Shown piece by piece: positions 17,489 to 25,377 of a stretch of DNA of 64,000 nucleotides; within the stretch, counting starts at the first letter, position 1; every line of letters starts with the position of its first letter. The translations under genes and the position numbers were made by a program. The DNA is from Streptomyces sp. JB150 (GTDB lineage: Bacteria; Actinomycetota; Actinomycetes; Streptomycetales; Streptomycetaceae), in NCBI RefSeq assembly GCF_011193355.1, contig NZ_CP049780.1, positions 1,029,803-1,093,802 of the forward strand. The letters are read 5' to 3'. The notes under the pieces were generated by a model that searched no databases, had not been told where the DNA came from, and saw nothing but the letters and a program-made list of their open reading frames with translations.

Positions 17489-18109
17489 CTACGCCCGCAG
17501 ATGCGCCAGCACCTCGTCGTCCAGCGGATACGGCCGCTCCACGGGCAGCAGTCTGGCCGCCCGGTCCGGCTTCCCGGCGCGGACCAGGCCGTGGATCTCC
17601 GTGGCGAGCGGGGTCACGTCCTCGATGCCGACGATCCACTCGTCCGCGTACCGCGCCGCGGCCTCGCCCGCGAGTCCCAGCTGCAGCGACCGGTGCGGCA
17701 GGGCGGTGAAGCGCAGGTAGCGTTCGGGGTCCCACTGCACGCGCGCGGGCGCCCGCCGCAGCTGCCGCTGCCAGGCGGCCCGGTCGGGGTGGAGTTCCGG
17801 GACGTAGTGGGGGAGGCAGGCGTGCCGCAGCGCCCACAGGAAGCCCTCACGGGTGATCTCGACGGCGAGGACGGTCTCCTGGTTCTCCTTCGTGCCCCAG
17901 CCGCAGCGGTACATCATCCACAGGAAGGACGGATTGATCCAGGTCATCCGGTCGCGCTTCCAGGTGGCCGGGAAGCGGCCGGTGCGGGCGGCGACCCGTC
18001 CGATCTCCGGGCGATAGGCCTGGTAGACGGTGAGCGTGGTGTCGGTGTGCCGGGCGCGGACCCGGAACCGGGGCTCCGGATCCGGCCGTTCGTCGTACTG
18101 ATCGTTCAC
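17489..18109 (-). CDS. DUF4291-family protein
   Basis: A 206-residue protein of the DUF4291 family. The hallmark blocks are TLTVYQAYRPEIGRVAARTGRF and, 20 residues on, RMTWINPSFLWMMYRCGWGTKENQE. The family is widespread in bacteria and fungi; I know no assigned biochemical role. Invariant Arg, Trp and Tyr residues in the second block suggest an enzyme or nucleotide-binding site. GTG 18109 is preceded by AGGGTGA; a longer frame exists to 18166. Confidence 0.8.
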   Translation of the reverse strand: MNDQYDERPDPEPRFRVRARHTDTTLTVYQAYRPEIGRVAARTGRFPATWKRDRMTWINPSFLWMMYRCGWGTKENQETVLAVEITREGFLWALRHACLPHYVPELHPDRAAWQRQLRRAPARVQWDPERYLRFTALPHRSLQLGLAGEAAARYADEWIVGIEDVTPLATEIHGLVRAGKPDRAARLLPVERPYPLDDEVLAHLRA

Positions 18110-18207
18110 GCCGCTCACCCTGCCCCACGCCACCCGCTCGGAGCCACCGGATATCGCTGCCCGCATGCCCTCTTGGCGGGACCGGTCCCGTGGCCAACAC
18201 TGAGCCG

Positions 18208-18693
18208 ATGACGCAGCGCGCGGAGCTCGCGACCGTGATGGACCGGCTGGCGGTGGACGGACTGATCACCGACTACGCCGTGGCCGTGGACGACGGCGAC
18301 TGGCAGGCGTACCGAGAACTGTTCACCCCGGACGGCCGGGCGGACTACCGCTCGGCCGGCGGGATCGAGGGCGAGGCGCGGACGGTCGCCGCCTGGCTCG
18401 CCGAGAGCCTGGGGGCGTTTCCGGAGCGGCAGCATCTGATCGTCAACCGCCGGGTGCGGTTCGGGATCCTGGAGCGCGACACGGGCGACACGGCGCGCGT
18501 GCAGGCCGACTACGTCACTCCGCTGGGCTCGGCCGCCCCCGGCGGCGCGTCCGGGCCGGCCGAGCTGTTCTGCGGCGGCCGGTACTCCTTCGGTCTGCTG
18601 CGCACGGTCGACGGGTGGCGGCTGCGCGAGGTGATCGCGCGGGAGAAGTGGCGCCGGTCCCCGGGGCGCGAACGGGCGGCGGGGACCAGCTGA
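18208..18693 (+). CDS. SnoaL-like (NTF2-fold) protein
   Basis: A 161-residue protein with the NTF2/SnoaL cone fold: VDGLITDYAVAVDDGDWQAYRELFTPDGRADYRSAGGIEG is the typical opening, followed by QHLIVNRRVRFGI and WRLREVIAREKWRR at the end. Members include polyketide cyclases, hydroxylase subunits and hydratases, so the reaction cannot be named. ATG 18208 has AACACT six bases upstream, a weak leaderless -10. It lies between the DUF4291 gene (divergent) and lnt. Confidence 0.75.
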   Translation: MTQRAELATVMDRLAVDGLITDYAVAVDDGDWQAYRELFTPDGRADYRSAGGIEGEARTVAAWLAESLGAFPERQHLIVNRRVRFGILERDTGDTARVQADYVTPLGSAAPGGASGPAELFCGGRYSFGLLRTVDGWRLREVIAREKWRRSPGRERAAGTS

Positions 18694-18760
18694 GCCGGTG
18701 CCCTCTGTACCTAGATCGTCCGCAGCGCGCACACTGGACCCACGAGCAGGGAGGCGCCGT

Positions 18761-20323
18761 ATGAAGACGTTCGGTCAGTGGCTCGTCTCCCCGTGGCGGC
18801 GTTCCGTCCTCGCCGCGGCGGCGGGCGCGCTGCCGGTGTTCGCGTTTCCCGGCCCGTCCCTGTGGTGGTTGGGCCTTGTCGCGCTGGTGCCGTGGATCCT
18901 GCTGGCCCGGACCGCGCCGACCGGCCGGCGGGCGCTGCACGACGGCTGGTGGGGCGGGTGCGGGTTCATGCTGGCGGTGCACCACTGGCTGCTGCCGAAC
19001 CTGCATGTGTTCACGTTCGTCATCGCGGCGCTGCTCGGCGCGCTGTGGGCGCCGTGGGGATGGCTGGTGCGCCGCTTCCTGGGCGGCGCTCCCACGCCGG
19101 GCCGGGTCGCGGCCGCCCTGGCCGTGCTGCCGTCGGCCTGGCTGGCGGTGGAGCTGGTGCGCTCCTGGCAGGGACTCGGGGGCCCCTGGGGGATGCTGGG
19201 CGCCAGTCAGTGGCGCGTGGAACCGGCGCTGCGGCTGGCCTCGGTGGGCGGGGTGTGGCTGCTGAGCTTCCTGGTGGTGGCCGTCAACACGGCCGTCGCG
19301 GTGCTGATCGCGGTGCGTGCCGCACGGGTGCCGGCGGTGGCCGGGCTGCTGGCCGCGGCGGCGGTCACGGCGACGGCCTGGTCGTGGGCGCCGCGCCCGG
19401 AGGTGCGCGGCGAGGTGCGGATCGCGGTCGTGCAGCCGGGGGTGATCGACGGCCCCGGCAAGCGGTTCGACCGGCAGGAGCGGCTGACCCGGCAGCTGGC
19501 CGGCCAGGACCTGGATCTGATCGTGTGGGGCGAGAGCAGCGTCGGCTTCGATCTGACGACCCGGCGCGACCTGGCGCGGCGGCTGGCGGACCTCGCCCGT
19601 CTGACGGACACGCCGGTTCTGGTCAACGTAGACGCCCGGCGCTCGGACCGGCCCGGCATCTACAAGAGTTCGGTCCTGGTCGGTCCCGGCGGGGTGACCG
19701 GCGACCGGTACGACAAGATGCGGCTGGTGCCGTTCGGTGAGTACATCCCCGCGCGGTCGCTGCTCGGCTGGGCCACGTCGGTCGGCGAGGCGGCCGGCGA
19801 GGACCGGCGGCGCGGCACCCGGCAGGTGGTGATGGACGTCGGCGGCGGTCTGCGGGTGGGGCCGATGGTGTGCTTCGAGTCGGCGTTCCCCGACATGAGC
19901 CGCAGCCTCGCCCGCTCCGGGGCGGACGTGCTGATCGCCCAGTCGGCGACCTCGACCTTCCAGCAGAGCTGGGCGCCCGCGCAGCACGGGTCGCTGGCCG
20001 CGCTGCGCGCCGCGGAGACCGGCCGCCCGATGGTGCACGCGACGCTGACCGGGATCTCCGCGGTGCACGGTCCCGAGGGGCAGCGGATCGGCTCCTGGCT
20101 GGGCACGGACGAGAGCACCGCCGAGGTCTACGCGGTGCCGCTGGCCGCCGGGACGACGCCGTACGCCCGCTTCGGCGCCTGGCCGGTGTACGGGGCGCTG
20201 CTGGTGCTGACGGGGTGGGCGGTCGCCGAGGGGGCGGTCAGACGGCCGGGCCGGAGCGCTCCTGCACCGCGCGTACCACCCGCTCGCACAGTTCGTGCGT
20301 CGCCAGCGCGTCCCGGGCGCTGA
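18761..20323 (+). CDS. lnt: Apolipoprotein N-acyltransferase
   Basis: A 520-residue membrane enzyme that transfers a third acyl chain to the N-terminal Cys of lipoproteins. The N-terminal half has about six helices; the nitrilase domain begins near 215. The catalytic triad is Glu258 (VWGESSVGF), Lys319 (DRYDKMRLVPFGEY) and Cys371 (GPMVCFESAF). Streptomyces are known to carry one or two Lnt proteins. ATG 18761 follows GGGAGG. The last 86 bp overlap the convergent oxidoreductase gene, so the Pro/Arg-rich C-terminal tail is encoded in shared DNA. Confidence 0.9.
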   Translation: MKTFGQWLVSPWRRSVLAAAAGALPVFAFPGPSLWWLGLVALVPWILLARTAPTGRRALHDGWWGGCGFMLAVHHWLLPNLHVFTFVIAALLGALWAPWGWLVRRFLGGAPTPGRVAAALAVLPSAWLAVELVRSWQGLGGPWGMLGASQWRVEPALRLASVGGVWLLSFLVVAVNTAVAVLIAVRAARVPAVAGLLAAAAVTATAWSWAPRPEVRGEVRIAVVQPGVIDGPGKRFDRQERLTRQLAGQDLDLIVWGESSVGFDLTTRRDLARRLADLARLTDTPVLVNVDARRSDRPGIYKSSVLVGPGGVTGDRYDKMRLVPFGEYIPARSLLGWATSVGEAAGEDRRRGTRQVVMDVGGGLRVGPMVCFESAFPDMSRSLARSGADVLIAQSATSTFQQSWAPAQHGSLAALRAAETGRPMVHATLTGISAVHGPEGQRIGSWLGTDESTAEVYAVPLAAGTTPYARFGAWPVYGALLVLTGWAVAEGAVRRPGRSAPAPRVPPARTVRASPARPGR

Positions 20324-21152
20324 GCACCCTGCCCGCGCGGACGGCGTCGAGGAAGGCGAGGACGGCCTGCTCGATGCCGCGCTGCCGGGCGACCGGCACC
20401 CAGTCGCCGCGCCGCCGCACGGTCGGCTGCCCCTTGTGGTCGATCACCTCGGCGAGGTTGGTCACCTGCCGCTTGGTGTCCTGCCCGGACACCTCGAGGA
20501 TCTCCTCGTTGGAGCCGCTGAGCCGGTTCATCACGCCGAGCGCGGTGAAGCCGTCCCCGGCGAGCTGGAGCACCACGTGGTGGAGCAGTCCGGCTTCGGC
20601 CCTGAACCGCACGGTGACGTCGTCGACCGGCCCCGGCACCAGGAAGCGCAGGGTGTCCACGACGTGGATGAAGTCGTCGAGGATCATCGACCGCGGCTCT
20701 TCCGGCAGCCCGACGCGGTTCTTCTGCATGAGGATCAGCTCGCGCGGATGGTCCGCGCACTGCGCGTAGGCGGGCGCGTGCCGGCGGTTGAAGCCGACGG
20801 CGAGGCTCACCCCGCGCTCCTCGGCGAGCGCGACGAGCCGTTCGGAGTCGGCCAGTCGGTAGGCGAGCGGCTTGTCGACGTACGTCGGTACGCCCGCCTC
20901 CAGCAGCCGGGTGACGATCTCCGGGTGGACGGCGGTGGGCGCGTGCACAAAGGCCGCGTCGAGGCCCTGGGCGAGGAGCGCGTCGAGGTCGGCGTGGCGC
21001 TGCCGGGCGGGCAGGTGCAAGCTGTCGGCGACCCGGTCGAGGGTGGCGGGCGTACGGGTCTGGAGGTGCAGTTCGACCCCGGGCAGGAACCCGAGCACCG
21101 GCAGGTACGCCTTCTGCGCGATGTCTCCGAGCCCGATGCAACCGACCTTCAC
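20238..21152 (-). CDS. Gfo/Idh/MocA-family oxidoreductase
   Basis: A 304-residue NAD(P)-dependent dehydrogenase. Rossmann motif VGCIGLGDIAQKAYLPVL (3-20); YVDKPLAYRLADSE is the EKP-like motif with the catalytic Lys (Asp replaces Glu); DDFIHVVDTLRFL carries the active-site His/Asp. It starts with GTG 21152 overlapping the stop of the monooxygenase (GTGA), so the two are translated together. It is probably co-controlled by the TetR protein at 22450. The substrate is unknown; its 3' end overlaps lnt tail to tail. Confidence 0.85.
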   Translation of the reverse strand: MKVGCIGLGDIAQKAYLPVLGFLPGVELHLQTRTPATLDRVADSLHLPARQRHADLDALLAQGLDAAFVHAPTAVHPEIVTRLLEAGVPTYVDKPLAYRLADSERLVALAEERGVSLAVGFNRRHAPAYAQCADHPRELILMQKNRVGLPEEPRSMILDDFIHVVDTLRFLVPGPVDDVTVRFRAEAGLLHHVVLQLAGDGFTALGVMNRLSGSNEEILEVSGQDTKRQVTNLAEVIDHKGQPTVRRRGDWVPVARQRGIEQAVLAFLDAVRAGRVLSARDALATHELCERVVRAVQERSGPAV

Positions 21153-22354
21153 GTCTGCTCCCCTGCCGCGGTGCCCGCGTCCGCCCCGTTGGTTCCGGTG
21201 GAAGCATACGGGGGCTGCGGAGGCCGCCAGTCGGCGATCCCGTCGAAGCCGCGCAGGACGAGCGCGGGGGCGGCCAGGGAGAGGGTGGCGAGCGCGGTGT
21301 TCCGTACGGCGGCGAGCGCGCGGCTGCCGGTCATGTTGAGCCGGGCGATCCTGACGGCCTGGCGGGCGATCGCCGTCGTCCGGGGCAGGCGGGCGGCGGT
21401 GTAGGCGGGCAGGTCCCGGGCGTGGTGGGCGAGGACGACGGCGTCCTCGACGGCCTGGTTGCCGCCCTGGCCGAGGGTGGGCGGCATGGCGTGGGCGGCG
21501 TCGCCGAGGAGGGCGACCCGGCCGCGGTGGTAGGCGGGCAGCGGCTCGGCGAGGTGGTACACGTCGTGGCGCAGGACGTCCTCGGGGCGGGCGGCGGCGA
21601 GGACGGCCGGGATCGGGTCGTGCCAGTCGCCGTAGCGGCGCAGGAGGTCGGCCCGCTCGTCGGCGGCGCCTCCGCCGGCGGGGGTGACGGCGGCGGCGTA
21701 CGCGTACACCCGGCCGTCCTTGAGGGGATGCGTGCCCCAGATGCGGCCGCGGCCCCAGGTCTCGTGGGACGCGAACCGCACGCCGGGCACCGGGATGACG
21801 ACGCGCCAGGTGGTGAAGCCGGAGTAGGCGGGGCCGGGGTGCTCGGGGAAGAGGGCGCCGCGTACGGCGGAGCGGACGCCGTCGGCGGCCACCACCAGGT
21901 CGGCCTCCAGCTCGCCGTCGGGGGTGGTGACGCGGGCGGGGCGGTGGGCGTCGCCGGGGTCGGCGAGCCCGGCCGGGCAGGCCGTGCGGATCACGCCCTC
22001 GGGGAGCAGCGCCGCGAGATGGTCGATGAGGGTGGCGCGGTGCAGGAGCACCAGGGGGCCGCCGAAGCGCCGCTCGGCCGCGGCGGCACTGGAGCGGGAG
22101 AGCCAGCGGCCGGACGGGGTGCGCAGTCCGCCGTCGCCCTGCCAGGCGGACAGGTCGCGGACGGTGTCACCGAGGCCGATGACGTCCAGTGCGCGCAGGG
22201 CGTTGGGCGCCAGGGAGATGGCGGCGCCGACGGGCTCCAGCGAGTGGGCCCGTTCCAGGACGGTGACGGCGTGGCCGCCGCGGTGCAGGGCCACGGCCGC
22301 GGTGAGGCCGCCGATGCCACCGCCGATGACGACGGCGCGCGCGGGCTGTGCCAT
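21149..22354 (-). CDS. FAD-dependent monooxygenase
   Basis: A 401-residue class A flavoprotein monooxygenase of the p-hydroxybenzoate-hydroxylase fold. VVIGGGIGGLTAAVAL (8-23) binds ADP, AADGVRSAVRG is the DG motif and RVALLGDAAHAMPPTLGQGGNQAVEDA the GD motif. A hydrophobic helix lies near residues 355-380. Likely hydroxylates an aromatic compound using NAD(P)H. ATG 22354 follows GGAGGAGCC. It is divergent from a TetR gene with two matching 14-bp operators between them. Confidence 0.88.
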   Translation of the reverse strand: MAQPARAVVIGGGIGGLTAAVALHRGGHAVTVLERAHSLEPVGAAISLAPNALRALDVIGLGDTVRDLSAWQGDGGLRTPSGRWLSRSSAAAAERRFGGPLVLLHRATLIDHLAALLPEGVIRTACPAGLADPGDAHRPARVTTPDGELEADLVVAADGVRSAVRGALFPEHPGPAYSGFTTWRVVIPVPGVRFASHETWGRGRIWGTHPLKDGRVYAYAAAVTPAGGGAADERADLLRRYGDWHDPIPAVLAAARPEDVLRHDVYHLAEPLPAYHRGRVALLGDAAHAMPPTLGQGGNQAVEDAVVLAHHARDLPAYTAARLPRTTAIARQAVRIARLNMTGSRALAAVRNTALATLSLAAPALVLRGFDGIADWRPPQPPYASTGTNGADAGTAAGEQT

Positions 22355-22368
22355 GGCTCCTCCTTGTG

Positions 22369-22416
22369 ACTACATGTGTAGTGCCCGACTCGGTCCGACT
22401 GTACTACGGCCGTAGT
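22369..22416. promoter_or_regulatory. Two matching TetR-type operators
   Basis: ACTACATGTGTAGT (22369-22382) and ACTACGGCCGTAGT (22403-22416) share ACTAC-N4-GTAGT; the second is a perfect palindrome. Their centres are 34 bp apart, about three helical turns. They lie between the monooxygenase (minus) and TetR (plus) genes and cover both promoter regions. Confidence 0.8.
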
Positions 22417-22436
22417 GAGATGAGGAAGCGGGGCGG

Positions 22437-22442
22437 TAGATT
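22437..22442 (+). promoter_or_regulatory. -10 box, leaderless promoter of the TetR gene
   Basis: TAGATT is seven bases before ATG 22450; no Shine-Dalgarno sequence. Confidence 0.6.
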
Positions 22443-22449
22443 GATCGCC

Positions 22450-23046
22450 ATGTCCGTACACACCGCCCGGGACGCCCGCTCACGTGCCGACCTCGTCGCC
22501 GACACCGCCCTCGCCCTGCTCGCCGAGCGCGGGATGCGCGGACTGACCCACCGGGCGGTCGACGAGGCGGCCGGACTGCCGCAGGGTTCGACGTCGAACG
22601 TGGCGCGCACCCGGCAGGCGCTGCTGGAGCTGGCGGTGCGCCGGCACGCGGACCGGGAGGCGCGGATCCTCGCCCTGAACGAGATGCCGGACCCGCGAGG
22701 CGGACTCGACTCCGTCGTGGACGGGCTGTCCCTGGCGGTGCACCGCTCCCTGACCGACCACCGCGACCTGCTGATCGCCCGCTACGAACTCGCCCTGGAG
22801 GCCACCCGCCGCCCCGGACTGCGCGCCTCCTACGACGCGACGGGCGCCCGGTTCCGCGACCAGCTCTCGGCGCTCGTCACGGCGATGGGGTCCACCTCCC
22901 CCGAGCGGCACGTCCTGTCCCTGGTCGCCTGGGCGGACGGGCTGATGTTCTCCTGCGCGGCGGGCTCGTTCAACGACCGGGTCCCCTCCCTGGACGAGGT
23001 ACGGGCGGGGCTGCGGGAACTGCTGGGCGCGATGCTGGGCGTCTGA
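22450..23046 (+). CDS. TetR-family repressor
   Basis: A 198-residue TetR regulator. The DNA-binding domain is residues about 10-55: ADTALALLAERGMRGLTHRAVDEAAGLPQGSTSNVARTRQALLELA, an unusually Asn-rich recognition segment. The C-terminal ligand domain is helical. The twin ACTAC-N4-GTAGT operators directly upstream make it the probable repressor of the monooxygenase-oxidoreductase pair and of itself. ATG 22450 is fixed by the leaderless -10 TAGATT. Confidence 0.88.
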   Translation: MSVHTARDARSRADLVADTALALLAERGMRGLTHRAVDEAAGLPQGSTSNVARTRQALLELAVRRHADREARILALNEMPDPRGGLDSVVDGLSLAVHRSLTDHRDLLIARYELALEATRRPGLRASYDATGARFRDQLSALVTAMGSTSPERHVLSLVAWADGLMFSCAAGSFNDRVPSLDEVRAGLRELLGAMLGV

Positions 23047-23167
23047 GCGGAGGCCGGGCCGGACGTCAGCCCCACGACACGGGAACCCCCCGCACGGGTT
23101 CGGAGATCACCTCTACGGCGTAACGACCGCTTCCCCCTCGTGTCCCGGACACGCCGGACCCGCCATT

Positions 23168-23692
23168 GTGGCGAGGGTGCATCGAACGACGACCACCGCA
23201 GCCCTCCTGGTCACCGTGGCCGTGTCGGCCCTCTCCGGCTGTACGACGGTCCGGACGCCCGCGCCCGGACCGTCGGCCGCGCCGTCCCCACCACCGGCGG
23301 CGGAACCGAGCGGACGGGCCGCACCGCAGGTCGTGCAGGCGCCGGCCCGGGAAGCCCTGGACCGCGTCGGGCCGTCCCCGCGCCGGACCACCTCCGCCGC
23401 CGAGCAGCACTCCCCCACGGCACCCGCGACCGCCTCCGCGCCGACCGCGCCGACCGCCGCACCCCGGACCGGGCCCCGGCCCGAACGGCAGCGGCCCCAG
23501 CACCCGCACCACCCGCAGCACCGGGAGCCCCGCACCGCGAAGCCGCCCCGGACGAACGTCCCGGCCGTCCCGGACCTCGGCAAGCACATCCCGCAGGGTC
23601 CGGCGCACGTCTGCGCCCTCGGCCGCACGTACGGCGGCTGGCAGCCGGGCAGCCCGGAGTCGACGATCTGCGACAACACGTACGGCCGCTGA
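23168..23692 (+). CDS. Proline-rich putative lipoprotein
   Basis: A 174-residue secreted protein. A basic N-terminus and hydrophobic core (TTTTAALLVTVAVSALSGC) end in an LSGC lipobox, so Cys25 would be lipidated. Residues 28-130 are a Pro/Ala/Arg/His-rich disordered linker; the last 40 residues (VPDLGKHIPQGPAHVCALGR onward) contain two Cys that could form a disulfide. A GTG at 23168 is the chosen start; another GTG at 23177 is possible. Function unknown. Confidence 0.55.
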   Translation: MARVHRTTTTAALLVTVAVSALSGCTTVRTPAPGPSAAPSPPPAAEPSGRAAPQVVQAPAREALDRVGPSPRRTTSAAEQHSPTAPATASAPTAPTAAPRTGPRPERQRPQHPHHPQHREPRTAKPPRTNVPAVPDLGKHIPQGPAHVCALGRTYGGWQPGSPESTICDNTYGR

Positions 23693-23734
23693 ACGAAAGG
23701 GCTCCCGCCCCAGCCGCCCGTGCGCCGCCCCGGC

Positions 23735-24268
23735 TCAGGGCCGGTGCTGCGGCGGCGGCCCCCACGGTCCGCCGCCCGGAGGCTCGGTCTCCGGGCCGGC
23801 GTCGGCGAGGGTCAGCTCCAGCCGGCCGATCGCCGCCCGCACCCCGTCGCCGTAGCTGTCGTCGGCGAGGGCGTCGACCGCGCCGCGGGCGCGGCGCAGG
23901 TGGGTGCGGGCGGCGTCGTGGTGGCCGAGCTTGACGTAGTCGGCGGCCAGGTTGAGGTGGAGGGAGGGGTAGAGGGCCCGCACGGCGAGCGTGCCGTGGT
24001 GGGCGGCGAGGCGGTCGTCGCTCAGCTCCTCCGCGGCCGTCAGGGCGCGCAGGTCCCAGGCCAGCTCGTCCGAGGGGTCGTCCTGGGTGTCGGCCAGGTA
24101 GTGCGCCAGCGTGCAGCGGTGCAGCGGATCCCCGTGCTCCCCGATCTCCGCCCAGAGCTGGAGGAATCTCAGCCGCGCCTCTTCCCGGTCCCCCGCGTGA
24201 TGCAGCATCACGACCTGCCCGATCCGGCCCATCACCGCGTCCGGCACCGCCTGCTCCTGCCGCTCCAT
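23735..24268 (-). CDS. TPR-like helical protein
   Basis: A 177-residue protein made of paired helices of tetratricopeptide type: GRIGQVVMLHHAGDREEARLRFLQLWAEIG, HRCTLAHYLADTQDDPSDELAWDLRALTAAEEL, and LHLNLAADYVKLGHHDAARTHLRRARGAVDAL. Likely a protein-protein adaptor; no partner is evident nearby. ATG 24268 follows GGAGG. The C-terminus is Pro/Gly-rich. Confidence 0.65.
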   Translation of the reverse strand: MERQEQAVPDAVMGRIGQVVMLHHAGDREEARLRFLQLWAEIGEHGDPLHRCTLAHYLADTQDDPSDELAWDLRALTAAEELSDDRLAAHHGTLAVRALYPSLHLNLAADYVKLGHHDAARTHLRRARGAVDALADDSYGDGVRAAIGRLELTLADAGPETEPPGGGPWGPPPQHRP

Positions 24269-24601
24269 CACCACACCCCTCCGCCCGCTCACCGTCGATC
24301 CCGTCCCTCCCGACGCTAACCGCCCCCACCGACATTCCGGACCAGGCGGCTCCGGTACGGCGGGACGGACCGCACGCGCGTCGTCGCGACGGCCGGACAC
24401 CCGCGGGCTCCGCCCCCACGACGACGCAAGGCCGGCCCGCCGCGGCGCCGAAGGGCCGGCCGACCGCGAGGCCGAAGGACCGACCGCCCCAGCGGTCGAA
24501 GGACCGGCCCGCCCCCGACCGCGAAGGACCGGCCGCCCGAACGGCGAAGGGCCGGCCCGTCCGCGAGCGCGGAGCGGAGCCGGCCCCTCGGGCGGGACCT
24601 G
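24269..24601. other. 333-bp intergenic region between ung and the TPR gene
   Basis: No gene seen. The right half is the degenerate tandem repeat listed separately; the left part is plain GC-rich sequence upstream of the TPR-like gene. Confidence 0.5.
24426..24590. repeat. Degenerate 24-bp tandem repeat downstream of ung
   Basis: Six copies beginning at 24426, 24450, 24474, 24498, 24523 and 24546, each opening with GAAGGRCCGGCC (first copy GCAAGGCCGGCC) followed by a variable GC-rich dozen bases. The period is 23-25 bp. The core contains GGCCGGCC-like self-complementary sequence, so transcripts could fold into serial hairpins. Confidence 0.7.
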
Positions 24602-25288
24602 TCAGGCGCCCAGGTTGGGGATGCGCCAGTCGATGGGCTCGTGGCCCTGGCGGGCGACGGCCTCGTTGATCTGGGTGAAGGGGCGCGAGCCGAAGAACTT
24701 CTTCGCGGACAGCGGGGAGGGGTGGGCGCCCTTCACCACCACGTGCCGGGTCTCGTCGATCAGGGGCAGCTTCTTCTGGGCGTAGTTCCCCCACAGTACG
24801 AAGACCGCCGGGTCCGGGCGCTCGGCCACCGCGCGGATCACCGCGTCCGTGAACTTCTCCCAGCCCTTGCCCTTGTGCGAGTTGGCCTCGCCCGCGCGGA
24901 CCGTGAGGACCGCGTTCAGCAGCAACACGCCCTGCCGGGCCCACGGCATGAGGTAGCCGTTGTCCGGGACGGGCAGGCCCAGCTCCTCCTGCATCTCCTT
25001 GTAGATGTTCCGCAGCGACGGCGGGGTCTTCACGCCGGGGCGGACGGAGAAGCACAGACCGTGTCCCTGGCCCTCGCCGTGGTACGGGTCCTGGCCGAGG
25101 ATGAGCACCTTCACCCGCTCGAACGGCGTGGCGTCGAGCGCGGCGAAGACCTCCTCCCGCGGCGGGTAGACGGGACCCTTCGCCCGCTCCTCCTCGACGA
25201 ACTCCGTCAGCTCCTTGAAATAGGGCTTCTGGAGTTCGTCGCCCAGGACCCCGCGCCAGGACTCGGGCAGCATGGCGATGTCGGTCAC
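24602..25288 (-). CDS. ung: Uracil-DNA glycosylase
   Basis: A 228-residue family 1 UDG that excises uracil from DNA. GQDPYHGEGQGHGLCFSV holds the catalytic water-activating Asp67, LLLNAVLTVRAGEANSH the uracil-binding region (Asn), and GAHPSPLSAKKFF the minor-groove intercalation loop with the catalytic His. In GQDPYHGEGQGHGL a Gly replaces the usual Ala. GTG 25288 follows AAGGAAG. A degenerate repeat array follows the stop codon. Confidence 0.95.
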   Translation of the reverse strand: MTDIAMLPESWRGVLGDELQKPYFKELTEFVEEERAKGPVYPPREEVFAALDATPFERVKVLILGQDPYHGEGQGHGLCFSVRPGVKTPPSLRNIYKEMQEELGLPVPDNGYLMPWARQGVLLLNAVLTVRAGEANSHKGKGWEKFTDAVIRAVAERPDPAVFVLWGNYAQKKLPLIDETRHVVVKGAHPSPLSAKKFFGSRPFTQINEAVARQGHEPIDWRIPNLGA

Positions 25289-25377
25289 GTCAACTTCCTT
25301 ACGGTCTGCGGTCGCTTGCCGGTCTGTAGGTCTCAGAACCTACAGGCGACCACTGACAACGCCCCGCGCGGGAGCCG

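Noticed and set aside
24426..24590. CRISPR array
   Set aside because: Units are 23-25 bp with no conserved repeat/unique spacer division, and no cas genes are present.
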